Assembly: GCA_013288335.1 (NCBI GenBank)
Contig: JABDCC010000004.1
Coordinates: 1 to 64,000, forward strand
Length of the DNA: 64,000 nt
DNA from: Alphaproteobacteria bacterium
Lineage (GTDB): Bacteria; Pseudomonadota; Alphaproteobacteria; Rickettsiales; JABCZZ01
Reading direction: 5' to 3'
Shown here: piece after piece, positions 1 through 9,286 of the stretch
How the letters are laid out: every line of letters begins with the position of its first letter
How positions within the stretch are numbered: position 1 is the stretch's first letter
Made by a program: the position numbers and the translations under genes
Notes under the pieces: model-generated
What the model was told of the DNA's origin: nothing
The model's database searches: none
The model's input: the letters and a program-made list of their open reading frames with translations, nothing else

Positions 1-1402
1 TAAAATTTATTCTGCGGCTACTATTTTTATATTTGCTATCAATATAGCTGTAGCGGTATTTTTATTCCCCTCATCTGCATTTGCAGTCCCTGCTTTTGCC
101 AGACAAACAGGGCTGGAGTGTACCATGTGCCACGTTGGCGCCTTTGGCCCGCAGCTCACCTCTTACGGACGTAATTTTAAGCTCAACGGATATGTGTGGG
201 GTGATGAAAAAAAGAGTGTGCAGGATTACTTAAAAGGTTTTTCTGCCATGGCAGAAGGTGGGTATGAGCATAGTGATGGCGATTTACGTAAAGGTGCGGG
301 CTTAGAGCTTGATTCCACTGCTAACCCACCCGACAACAAACAAGCCCGTTATCATACTAATGACAATGTCACGGTTGATCAGATATCAATTTTCTACGGC
401 GGTCAGGTTTACTCCAATGTAGGTATGCTTGCGCAGGTAACCTATAATAACGCGACCGAACAGGTTACATGGGATAATAGCGATCTCCGTTACGCAAATG
501 GAACGCAACTTGCCGGCAAGAATCTGGTTTACGGCGTTACCGTAAATAACAATCCTTCCGTGCAGGATGTATGGCAGACAACACCAGCATGGGGATTTCC
601 TTATATTTCCTCCGCTTTTCTGCAAACCCCAACCGCGTCTCCTTACATATCCGGTATGGCTGGCACGGTTGCGGGTGCAGGTGTATATGGTTTATGGAAT
701 GACTTAGTATATGCTGAGATATCCGGCTATTCCACACTTCCAAACAGCGCACAACATGCAGTTGGCATCACCGGGCCGGATCAAAGTGATCATTTAAGCA
801 GCACTGCACCTTATTGGCGCTTGGCACTGCAACATGACTTTGGTTCGCATTATGTTGAATTGGGCACCTATGGTATTTACGCTGACCGTTATCCAGGCAA
901 TGTGCGCGATTCCGGCACGGATAATTTCCTGGATTATGCACTTGATGCCACGTACCAATTCACCTCCGCCGATGGCAAACATAATGTTTCAGTATATGGA
1001 ACGGCACTTCATGAACGCCAAAACCTTGCAGCAACATTTGCTTCAATGGGATCGGCAAATCCGACCGATAACCTCACCAGCCTGCGTGCAAGTGCATCTT
1101 ATTACTACGATAATACTTATGGACTTACTTTTAGCCCCTTCAGTATTACGGGCAGTGCAGACTCCGTGCTGTATTCAAACCCGACGAATAGCAAACCCGA
1201 TACTACCGGCTGGACTCTGCAGGCAGACTATACGCCAACTGGCAGAGAGAGTTCGTTTGGGTACCCTTACCTGAATGTTCGCTATTTTGTACAGTATACT
1301 GCTTACAGTAAGTTCAATGGTTCAAGCAGTAATTATGATGGAACAGGACGCAATGCATCCGACAATAACTTGTTCTTTACGGGTATGTGGTTTGCCTTCT
1401 AA
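1..1402 (+). CDS. Cyc2-like monoheme cytochrome c-outer membrane porin fusion (5'-partial)
   Basis: Frame 2 is open from the window edge: hydrophobic signal, then AVPAFARQTGLECTMCHVGAFGPQLTSYGRNFKLNGYVW (one CxxCH) followed by ~400 aa of beta-barrel-like sequence ending in ...FTGMWFAF. No in-frame ATG/GTG/TTG before 125, so the real start lies upstream of the window. Confidence 0.75.
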   Translation, partial: KIYSAATIFIFAINIAVAVFLFPSSAFAVPAFARQTGLECTMCHVGAFGPQLTSYGRNFKLNGYVWGDEKKSVQDYLKGFSAMAEGGYEHSDGDLRKGAGLELDSTANPPDNKQARYHTNDNVTVDQISIFYGGQVYSNVGMLAQVTYNNATEQVTWDNSDLRYANGTQLAGKNLVYGVTVNNNPSVQDVWQTTPAWGFPYISSAFLQTPTASPYISGMAGTVAGAGVYGLWNDLVYAEISGYSTLPNSAQHAVGITGPDQSDHLSSTAPYWRLALQHDFGSHYVELGTYGIYADRYPGNVRDSGTDNFLDYALDATYQFTSADGKHNVSVYGTALHERQNLAATFASMGSANPTDNLTSLRASASYYYDNTYGLTFSPFSITGSADSVLYSNPTNSKPDTTGWTLQADYTPTGRESSFGYPYLNVRYFVQYTAYSKFNGSSSNYDGTGRNASDNNLFFTGMWFAF

Positions 1403-1432
1403 GGACATGAGAGAAAGAGGCGTGACTATGAA

Positions 1433-2188
1433 TCAAACATTCCTGCGTGTGGTAGCTTTTTCGCCAATAACTTGATGGGTCTGGCAATCTTCAGCGACGG
1501 AGCAATTAGCACAGACATAGCGGTCGATGCCCCCTAGATCATGAATAGCTACATGGGTGCCGTTCACAGTGATACCATGTTCTTTGAGTTTAGAAAGTGT
1601 ACGCGAAAACGTCTCCAGCTCCATACCAAGCCGTGAAGCGATTAAGGTTTTGCTGTAAGGCAGTTCAAAACCGCACGGATTAAAATCATGCAAGATACAC
1701 ACACGTTGGATAAAGCAGGCAACGAGTTGTGCAGATGACATAGTCGCCTGATGTTCGGCTTCGATTTCCGCCTCGCGCGCATTACGTGAAATGGCAGATA
1801 ATAAATTAAGTGCAAATGCACTATGTTTCTTTGCGCTTTCCTTAAGCCATACCATAGGAAATTCCATGACCACCACATCATCCGCAGCAATAGCATTCAC
1901 CTGATGTACTCGTACCGCATCAAAAATTTCAGTTTTTGAGATGGTCTGGCCTTTAATACGCACATCTGTAGTTTTTTCACGTCCGCCAGGATTCTCACGG
2001 AATAATTGTACCGTGCCATTGCAAATAATATAGAAATATCTTATCGGATCGCCATGCAGGAACAAATGCTCCCCTTTCATGAAATGACGAATATGCCCAG
2101 CTTTGAGCAAAATATCTTTCTCCTGCTCGGTTAACCCCGAAAACAGCGGAAGCGTTTTAAGAATATCGGGCGAAAGTGTCTTTGGCAT
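1433..2188 (-). CDS. Crp/Fnr family transcriptional regulator
   Basis: cNMP-binding fold (LPLFSGLTEQEKDILL...GEHLFLHGDPIRYFYIICNGTVQLF) plus Crp-type HTH (YSKTLIASRLGMELETFSRTLSKLKEHGI); C-terminal CANCSVAEDC. Confidence 0.88.
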   Translation of the reverse strand: MPKTLSPDILKTLPLFSGLTEQEKDILLKAGHIRHFMKGEHLFLHGDPIRYFYIICNGTVQLFRENPGGREKTTDVRIKGQTISKTEIFDAVRVHQVNAIAADDVVVMEFPMVWLKESAKKHSAFALNLLSAISRNAREAEIEAEHQATMSSAQLVACFIQRVCILHDFNPCGFELPYSKTLIASRLGMELETFSRTLSKLKEHGITVNGTHVAIHDLGGIDRYVCANCSVAEDCQTHQVIGEKATTRRNV

Positions 2189-2347
2189 AACTACCTACTT
2201 TTAAACTATAAGTTGCAGCAAATCCAGCCTCATTAATAACCGTTTAATTTTGTTATATTTTTTAATTCTGCCGTTACAATCTCCAAGGGCATTGTCTGTG
2301 CTGAGTAAACCTGTATTAAATATAGTGAAGCAGTAAATGGGGATTAT

Positions 2348-2809
2348 ATGCAGGAATTTTTGTTAGCAGGATTATTAGGGATTTTTCTTATAACAGTCTG
2401 TTGCCTGAATATTTACGAATTACTACGCCATATATGGAACATCTTGCCGAATCTTACCATGCCGCATCGTCTGCGTGTGCTGACTGTAATTGGCTGCATA
2501 TTTATAGCACATATTATCAATATATGGTTATTTGGACTCACCTATTACATCTTGCATTATTTTAATCTTGGTACATTAACCGGTGGAGGCATGGAACACG
2601 GCCAATATACGCTGGATGTTTTTGGCTGCTTGTATTTTTCTTCTGTAATTTATAGCACTTTGGGGCTTGGCGATATCTCACCGGTGGGAGCACTGCGTAT
2701 GATCACCGGTGTTGAAGCGCTGACCGGTTTTATTCTCATTGGATGGACTGTATCCTTCACCTTCCTTGCCATGCAGAGATTTTGGGAACTGCCGCATAAC
2801 AGAAAATAA
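2348..2809 (+). CDS. two-TM ion channel (Ion_trans_2-like)
   Basis: Hydrophobic helices flanking a pore-loop motif FSSVIYSTLGLGDISPVG. Confidence 0.7.
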   Translation: MQEFLLAGLLGIFLITVCCLNIYELLRHIWNILPNLTMPHRLRVLTVIGCIFIAHIINIWLFGLTYYILHYFNLGTLTGGGMEHGQYTLDVFGCLYFSSVIYSTLGLGDISPVGALRMITGVEALTGFILIGWTVSFTFLAMQRFWELPHNRK

Positions 2810-2840
2810 ATCCGACTCACATAAGCACAGAGGATGCGCT

Positions 2841-3716
2841 TTAAGTATTTTCATTATGTAATGCAAGCGTAGTTTTTAAAGATTCTTCTGCTCGCTTTTT
2901 TGCTATTAAATACGTTTCATCAGGCAAAGTATTCTTATTATTTCCGCCAAAGATAATTTCCCAGCTTTGCCATTTCTGATCCCACTCTTTATTACGATTA
3001 TTAAATTCCTGAATCACTTTTTCATCATGCACCCGATTGATACCAAGGTTTTTTGCAATTTGCTCCGCATGTGCAACTCTTTCGGGAAATTTAGCAATAA
3101 AAAAATCCATCCAGAACCGTAAATCACGTAACCGTTTGGTGGGCTCTTTGCGCGGACCACCAACCGTTATAGGTATTACTCTATGGGATAGGCCATGAAC
3201 TAAAGTATCTAATTCTCTTAACCATGTATCGTCAAACCAGAACGGAAAATATTCTGTAAAAATTGAACCCGCTGCTTTATACCATTTTGCTGTTATTATC
3301 GGCATAGTTAGCTGAACACCGCCATTTTCACCGGGCATATTCCACCAGAAAATACCATCGTCTTTACTGCTTAAACCTTGTGCCAGAAATTCATCCCAAT
3401 ATTGTGTAAGCGGAATAACTCTGTCAGTGAGCCCACAAAACGCATCAACATCAGGCATCCGCTCTACCACATGCCTCGCCATATTGTTGGAGAGTTCGCC
3501 TAGGGTTACCGGACGTTTTCCAGCGATGGATTCTATCTTCATACCGTAACCCTCAAGTCTTTTGATGGCTTCTCCTGTCGCAATATCATCTGCATCCCAA
3601 GAGACGAAATAGCGTATTTCGTTCATTCCGGAGCTAAGAAAGTAAGCCGCAGAGAGCATTGTTTCTAATCCATGAGGATTTCCACGTGAATTCGCAAAGA
3701 AAGCAATTCTTTTCAT
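2841..3716 (-). CDS. glycosyltransferase-like protein
   Basis: N-terminal MKRIAFFANSRGNPHGLETMLSAAYFL; DAFCGLTDRVIPLTQYWDEFL parallels the neighbouring 212-aa protein. Confidence 0.4.
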   Translation of the reverse strand: MKRIAFFANSRGNPHGLETMLSAAYFLSSGMNEIRYFVSWDADDIATGEAIKRLEGYGMKIESIAGKRPVTLGELSNNMARHVVERMPDVDAFCGLTDRVIPLTQYWDEFLAQGLSSKDDGIFWWNMPGENGGVQLTMPIITAKWYKAAGSIFTEYFPFWFDDTWLRELDTLVHGLSHRVIPITVGGPRKEPTKRLRDLRFWMDFFIAKFPERVAHAEQIAKNLGINRVHDEKVIQEFNNRNKEWDQKWQSWEIIFGGNNKNTLPDETYLIAKKRAEESLKTTLALHNENT

Positions 3717-3796
3717 GTTTATACTCTTTCCATAGAGATTTCTAAATTATGATTGAGTGTAAAAGATTTAATATTCTGATTGCTATTATGAATTTT

Positions 3797-4435
3797 CTAT
3801 CCACGCGCTCGTGCTAAAGCCGCTGGCATCTCATATTGCATAAAATGTAGGTAAGCCGCTTGATCCTTATTAGTATCTGGTTGGTTAGCATACGTGTGAT
3901 CGAGCGGAGCTTTCTGATTCATCACATGATGATGCATCATTCTGACTTCGGGGAGATAAACCCCTACTTTCAATTCATCGGCAAGTATTTTCCATACATT
4001 ATCGATGAACCAATGCTGCACTCCGGGTACCGCCCACCAACCAAGCTTACGTAACAATTCTCCGCCAATAAACGGATGAGTTGGCAAACGTTCATTCTGT
4101 ATCCCATCAAACCCCCATGCTATTTTATTGGGAAGACATGCATCTCTGAGTTTTACGTCCCAGTGCGGCGTCTCCGGCACCAGATCATCCGCCACAACAC
4201 CATAAAAAGCTTCGTTCGGGAAATTATGAAATATAATCCGGTAAATATCACCAAGCCTTGTGCCTGCAGGGACAGAAGTTCTTTTAAAATGCTTGGGAAC
4301 ATCCACATTCACATAATTATGCGCATCGGCTGCATCAAATATAATATAAATGGGAATGGTGGCCTCAGTCGCGAGGTAAGTATCCACGAATCTTTTAAGA
4401 TTGTGTGGGCGTCCCATGGTTGGCAAAATAAGCAT
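3797..4435 (-). CDS. GT-A-like glycosyltransferase
   Basis: MLILPTMGRPHNLKRFVDTYL N-terminus and VVADDLVPETPHWD, typical of GT2-like folds. Confidence 0.5.
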   Translation of the reverse strand: MLILPTMGRPHNLKRFVDTYLATEATIPIYIIFDAADAHNYVNVDVPKHFKRTSVPAGTRLGDIYRIIFHNFPNEAFYGVVADDLVPETPHWDVKLRDACLPNKIAWGFDGIQNERLPTHPFIGGELLRKLGWWAVPGVQHWFIDNVWKILADELKVGVYLPEVRMMHHHVMNQKAPLDHTYANQPDTNKDQAAYLHFMQYEMPAALARARG

Positions 4436-4470
4436 ATCTCAAGTCTCCTGATATTTTATGTATTATAGTA

Positions 4471-6624
4471 TTATTCTGCAATTTCTAAATCGGGCAAGAT
4501 ATTAAACGGACGCGGAGTTGTTTTTTCTTGGTGCAATTTTGCAGCTTGTTGATAAGCAGCTTCAAGCGCGCGCGTGGTCGCCATAGTGTTAAAAAGCGGA
4601 AAACTTTTACGCCCTTCCGCGAGATGCCTTTTCATGCGAACAAGTTTCTGTGGGTTAGTCGCAAGTTCAACTGCAAGCTTTTCATAATCAGCCAGATTTT
4701 CTGTAATCAATTCGGGCAAATTCACCGCATGCAGCAAACTTGCCGCCACGCGACTTATGAACGATTCTCCTGCCATTGTAACCACTGGAACGCCACACCA
4801 TAACGCATCACTTGCGGTGGTATGGCCGCAAACATGCGCAGTATCAATCACCAGATCGGCATGAGCATAGCGTGGAAGATGTTGTGCTTGCGCAGCAAAC
4901 GGTGCCATAATAATGCGGCTCGGATCAACACCATTTCTTTGTGCTTCGCGTTGCAGGTTTTTTGTAGCCTCAGAAGTAGATTCCGAAAGCCAGAGCACGC
5001 TGCCTTCTATCGCTAATAATAATTTCATCCATACAGCAAACATTTCAGGAGTTATTTTATAAGCAGTATTAAAATCGCAAAATACAAACCCCTCTTCCGG
5101 CAATCCATATGCGCTGCGTGATAAAATTTTCTCGGGCAAAGGACGTAAAGAATCATTCATTTGGTAGGAATAGGGAAAGCGTATAAGGCACTCGGAAAAT
5201 ACAGCATCTGCGCCTTTTGGCGAGACAATGTGGTCACTGATAAAATAGTCTATAAAGGGTGCGCCGGTTGTGCCGGGGAATCCGAGATAGTGCATTTGTA
5301 TAGGAGCTGCGCGTGGCGCCATAAGGCTGAATCGGTTGTCTTTCGTGTAGCCTTTAATATCTACTAATATATCAACCCCATCCTCCGCAATGAGAGCGCA
5401 AGCTTCTTTATCACTTATAGCGCGCACATCACGAAACCCATCCACCGCCCGCATGATACGGGCACGGGCTTTGCTCGTATCCTCCTTACCAGTAGAATAG
5501 GCAAAGATTTTGAATTTATTTCTATCATGTAGTTCAAATAATTCGCTGATAAGATGTGTAGTAGCATGCTCGTGAAAATCGCTGGAAACATAGCCTATAT
5601 GCAATCTTTCATCGTTGCGTTTTGATGCTGGCAAAATAAAATCCGGGTTATATGCCTTCCCTTCGGGATATATTTCCTTTGCAAATTTCCTGGCATTCCT
5701 AAATTGCAACGTCGCCAAAGGAAACATGGTAATCGCAGTAAAAGGTTTAACGCGTTTTTTCCCCTTTTCTATAAATTCCAGAATGGCTACTTTTGCAGCT
5801 TCGGATTTGGGCCAATCACAATTCTGGCATAATAGATGCCATAAATTGCAAAGCACATCGATATTAGCCGGATCCATAGCAAGCACCTGTTCATGCGCTT
5901 TTATGGTTTCATCATAAAGATGTAATGCATAGCATAGGTTTCCAAGATTGATTGCGGCAGGCAGATAATCCGGTGCATGAGCCAACACTTGACGGTAAAC
6001 AGCAATCGCTTTCGCGTTACGCCCAGTATCCTTATAAATGGTGCCAAGCGTGTTAAGCGCATCCGCATGCCATGGTTTTACTTGTAGGCAATGAAGCAAT
6101 GTCTCTTCTGCCTCTGCAAGCTGCTGCATATAATATTGAGCTATACCAAGATTGGTAAGTGCCTCCGGCAGATCCGGCTGAAGTGTAAGAGCTTTGCGAA
6201 ATGCAGAGGCAGCACCGTTTGGATCGTTCTTTTTCTGCAAATCCTCACCTTTATGAAACCATTCTTTTGCTTTTTTTGCGTCTGAAGGACTTACAGGATT
6301 AATTTTTACAGGAGCATAACTCTGCTCGATTTTCAGAAGATATTCATAAAATTTTACGGCCAGTAAAAGCTGGCCAGTTTCTTCAAGTGTGCGCGCGAGA
6401 TCGGCACAAGCTTCAGCAAAATCTGGCTTGTATTTGAGTGCCTGATTATAGCAAGCGATGGCATTTATTTTATCACCCTGTTTTGAAAAAATTTTACCCT
6501 TTAGGTGCCACGCTACAGGATTTTCTGGCTGCTCTTCAAGCAACGCACTTACCGAGTTCCATGCCTCCTCAAGCTTTCCTTCTGCAATCTGAATATTGAG
6601 CTTTAGTGCAGAGCTTTCAACCAT
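4471..6624 (-). CDS. TPR protein with SPINDLY/OGT-type (GT41) O-GlcNAc transferase domain
   Basis: Multiple TPRs (ALTNLGIAQYYMQQLAEAEE..., ALNTLGTIYKDTGRNAKAI...) then LHIGYVSSDFHEHATTHLI...DILVDIKGYT...PIQMHYLGFPGTTG...FCDFNTAYKITPEMF...HTTASDALWCGVPVVTMAG. Confidence 0.9.
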   Translation of the reverse strand: MVESSALKLNIQIAEGKLEEAWNSVSALLEEQPENPVAWHLKGKIFSKQGDKINAIACYNQALKYKPDFAEACADLARTLEETGQLLLAVKFYEYLLKIEQSYAPVKINPVSPSDAKKAKEWFHKGEDLQKKNDPNGAASAFRKALTLQPDLPEALTNLGIAQYYMQQLAEAEETLLHCLQVKPWHADALNTLGTIYKDTGRNAKAIAVYRQVLAHAPDYLPAAINLGNLCYALHLYDETIKAHEQVLAMDPANIDVLCNLWHLLCQNCDWPKSEAAKVAILEFIEKGKKRVKPFTAITMFPLATLQFRNARKFAKEIYPEGKAYNPDFILPASKRNDERLHIGYVSSDFHEHATTHLISELFELHDRNKFKIFAYSTGKEDTSKARARIMRAVDGFRDVRAISDKEACALIAEDGVDILVDIKGYTKDNRFSLMAPRAAPIQMHYLGFPGTTGAPFIDYFISDHIVSPKGADAVFSECLIRFPYSYQMNDSLRPLPEKILSRSAYGLPEEGFVFCDFNTAYKITPEMFAVWMKLLLAIEGSVLWLSESTSEATKNLQREAQRNGVDPSRIIMAPFAAQAQHLPRYAHADLVIDTAHVCGHTTASDALWCGVPVVTMAGESFISRVAASLLHAVNLPELITENLADYEKLAVELATNPQKLVRMKRHLAEGRKSFPLFNTMATTRALEAAYQQAAKLHQEKTTPRPFNILPDLEIAE

Positions 6625-6628
6625 ATGT

Positions 6629-7255
6629 CTATCGCATCAATTCTTTCAGTGCTTCAGGATTGTTGCGCAATTTATCTTCTTCACCGGATTTTGGCACAGA
6701 AACCAGCTCTACTTTACAATCGAGCATATCTAAGGTGGTTTGTTTATTATTAAAAACAACATGTGCCTGACAATGACTATCCGCGCTAGTGCGGCTATTA
6801 ACCGATGTTCCACCAAAATAGGATATGCCATCCCCCCAGGCAGTTGCACTGAATGTGATATCTGCAGATTTTCTATCTATGTTCAGATTAAATTCCTCAA
6901 GGCTGGCATTAAAATAATAATCATTGAGAGAATATAATGTATTATCAATAAATGATATGAACGAACTTTTTTCAAAATCTTGGGAAATAACCGGGGAATT
7001 TTTTTGCATCATGGCATAAAAAGTCACTTCCAGTTTTATTTTACTTTGCTCCGTGAGTAGATTCTTTAAATAGTCACTGATTTTTGCACGATCTTTGGTT
7101 GCAATGACCTGAGCAAACTCATCCAGTGATTTTTGGGTCTGACGTTTTAGCACTTCCGGAGGATATATATAAAAATAATACCCTCCCCCTGCTAATGCGA
7201 GGAACAATAAAGCAAGTGCTATAATATATTTATACGAGCTTAGCATATCATTCAC
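6629..7255 (-). CDS. membrane-anchored protein of unknown function
   Basis: N-terminal TM (YIIALALLFLALAGGGYYFYIY) then soluble domain; stop lies 5 bp before the TPR-OGT start. Confidence 0.6.
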   Translation of the reverse strand: MNDMLSSYKYIIALALLFLALAGGGYYFYIYPPEVLKRQTQKSLDEFAQVIATKDRAKISDYLKNLLTEQSKIKLEVTFYAMMQKNSPVISQDFEKSSFISFIDNTLYSLNDYYFNASLEEFNLNIDRKSADITFSATAWGDGISYFGGTSVNSRTSADSHCQAHVVFNNKQTTLDMLDCKVELVSVPKSGEEDKLRNNPEALKELMR

Positions 7256-7359
7256 AGAATATATCTATTTCAATACGTTAATATGACCGGAATTCGTCTT
7301 AAAATGCAATATTTATTATAACCTTACAATTTGATACCGACTGCTTCTCGCATCCTTAT

Positions 7360-7382
7360 GGTATAATTATTATAATTATACC
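7360..7382. promoter_or_regulatory. 23-bp inverted repeat ggtataatta-tta-taattatacc
   Basis: Perfect 10-bp arms 25 bp upstream of the ATG at 7408; operator-like. Confidence 0.4.
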
Positions 7383-7407
7383 AGACTCGTTAAAGTGTGA
7401 GGTTTTT

Positions 7408-8253
7408 ATGAGTGTTAGTGCAATAAGTCCCATTTCAAATTCTGTAATTTTTACACCCGCCAATAATGTCAGTGCTGCGAATGATAATGCGGCGGCAGTG
7501 AATAATGCCAATTTTGCTTTGCTTCTGGCCGACAGCATCACCAGCGCTTCGGATACGGGGCTTAGCCCGGATGTCACTGCGGCAACAACGCAAGGGGATA
7601 CATCACTGCTTGATATAGTGGATTTAAGTCCAGATGCGCAAAATATTCTTGATGCTATTAGCGGAAATCCAACTAATAATGTGGATATTACGGATACACT
7701 GCCATTAACTGCGGCTCAGCAAACTCAGGTGAACAATATATTTCAGCAATTTGAGGGGGTGCCGTTTTCTGAATCCGTGTTTGTCCAAATAGAAACTGAA
7801 TTACAAAATGCCGGGCTTTCTCCCGAACAACTTCTTATAGAACAAGCCTTGTCTAACATGCAGCCTGGCCAGACCTTGCTGGATGCCTTAAATGGAATAC
7901 TGGTAACTGCAAATAATTTTAATAATACCGGAGTACTTCTTACCGCTCAAGAGCAGCAACAGGAACTGAATACTATTCTCAGCCAATTCAATGGGCTTGC
8001 TGTGACACAGAATTTGTTTACCACAGTCTTAGCCGAGCTCAATGCCGCAGGGATATCTCCTGCTCTTGCATTGCAAAATTCATTAGGATATACTGACCCA
8101 AATCAGGCGCTTCTAAACCAGATATATGCTCAGAATAACAGTCTAAATATAGCGTATTCTGCTAATAATCCCGAGGAAGAGCCTATTATTAATGGGTATA
8201 CTCAACAAACACTGAATTTTGAACATAAGAAGAAATTGCATGACGATACATAA
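7408..8253 (+). CDS. Ala/Asn/Gln-rich protein with two internal repeats
   Basis: 281-aa ORF; LTAAQQTQVNNIFQQF... and LTAQEQQQELNTILSQF... repeats; no recognised domain. Confidence 0.6.
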   Translation: MSVSAISPISNSVIFTPANNVSAANDNAAAVNNANFALLLADSITSASDTGLSPDVTAATTQGDTSLLDIVDLSPDAQNILDAISGNPTNNVDITDTLPLTAAQQTQVNNIFQQFEGVPFSESVFVQIETELQNAGLSPEQLLIEQALSNMQPGQTLLDALNGILVTANNFNNTGVLLTAQEQQQELNTILSQFNGLAVTQNLFTTVLAELNAAGISPALALQNSLGYTDPNQALLNQIYAQNNSLNIAYSANNPEEEPIINGYTQQTLNFEHKKKLHDDT

Positions 8254-8268
8254 CACGAAGGGAATCTT

Positions 8269-8526
8269 ATGAAAAAACTAATCATGGCTTCTGTTATGAT
8301 TTTATTGCTGAGTAACGCAGCATACAGCGAGGAGCAGAAACCTGATCTGGATATTTCAAACGATTCCTCTTACCCAAAAAGCAATCAATTGAGCGCTCCG
8401 CCAAATGAACCGGATCACGTTTTCGGAAGATCCACTCATAATTTACCATCTGGCGAACCTGCAACCAGTGGAACCAACTCGGACCCAAGCATGGATAAAG
8501 AGGATAATGATCCTGCAAAGGACTAA
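8269..8526 (+). CDS. small secreted protein
   Basis: Signal peptide MKKLIMASVMILLLSNAAYSEE; 85 aa; RBS gaagggaatctt. Confidence 0.55.
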   Translation: MKKLIMASVMILLLSNAAYSEEQKPDLDISNDSSYPKSNQLSAPPNEPDHVFGRSTHNLPSGEPATSGTNSDPSMDKEDNDPAKD

Positions 8527-8555
8527 AATCCACGTGCATTTAAAGGTGGAAAACT

Positions 8556-9014
8556 ATGGATATTTTTACCTTAATTTCCGAAGATCATGGCTATATACAA
8601 GATTTACTTGAACAGATTTGTTTGATAAATCCGCGCAATCATGAATATAAAATTGCTTCCTTTATGAAACTCCGGGAAGCCGTGATTGCACATAATGAAG
8701 CTGAAGACGGCACTTTATATATTGCATTAAATGCTTACCCCGCCACGAAAGAAACGGCCAAACTTTTATACAACGAACACGAAGAGATAAATGCTGCAAT
8801 GTCGGCGTTGTCAAATGCAGCCCTTACCCCTCATGAATGGAGAAAGAAATTCTCACAGTTCAGACACATGTTACTTGCACATATCGCTAATGAGGAAAAC
8901 AAAGTATTCACAGAAGCACATCATGTCATTTCTCCCGAAATGGCCCAAGAACTGAGAATTTCAATGGAAGAAATGAAATATATAAAACAGGAGTTATTTC
9001 ATAAAGCCAGTTAG
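8556..9014 (+). CDS. hemerythrin HHE domain protein
   Basis: LISEDHGYIQDLLEQI...HNEAEDGTLYIAL...EHEEI...HMLLAHIANEENKVF. Confidence 0.8.
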   Translation: MDIFTLISEDHGYIQDLLEQICLINPRNHEYKIASFMKLREAVIAHNEAEDGTLYIALNAYPATKETAKLLYNEHEEINAAMSALSNAALTPHEWRKKFSQFRHMLLAHIANEENKVFTEAHHVISPEMAQELRISMEEMKYIKQELFHKAS

Positions 9015-9196
9015 AGGGGTGGTAAATTACCTTTACCGCCTGCTGCATAATGGCGGATCAGGCTTATGATAAATAACACGATGAAAATCACAGCAATGAT
9101 TTGCGCAATTTGCGAGAAGGTGCCGGCAAGGCCGCCAAAACCTAAAAAGCTTGCAAGTACTGCTAACAGAAAAAAAGTGATTACATAATTTAGCAT
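9011..9196 (-). CDS. DUF1328 small membrane protein
   Basis: MLNYVITFFLLAVLASFLGFGGLAGTFSQIAQIIAVIFIVLFIISL. Confidence 0.88.
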   Translation of the reverse strand: MLNYVITFFLLAVLASFLGFGGLAGTFSQIAQIIAVIFIVLFIISLIRHYAAGGKGNLPPL

Positions 9197-9224
9197 TGGA
9201 ATTCCCTCTGTATGGTTAAAAATA

Positions 9225-9259
9225 AACCAATAGCAACCCTTTAAGGGTTGCTATTGGTT
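9225..9259 (-). terminator. 35-bp perfect palindrome, likely intrinsic terminator
   Basis: aaccaatagcaaccctt-t-aagggttgctattggtt; on the minus strand followed by a T-rich tract, just after the 9287-9469 gene. Confidence 0.7.
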
Positions 9260-9286
9260 GTAAATTATTCATTTCAAAATTACTGA

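Noticed and set aside
834-1274. 146-aa +strand ORF overlapping the cytochrome-porin gene
   Set aside because: Overlaps a convincing CDS in another frame and has no RBS or family features.
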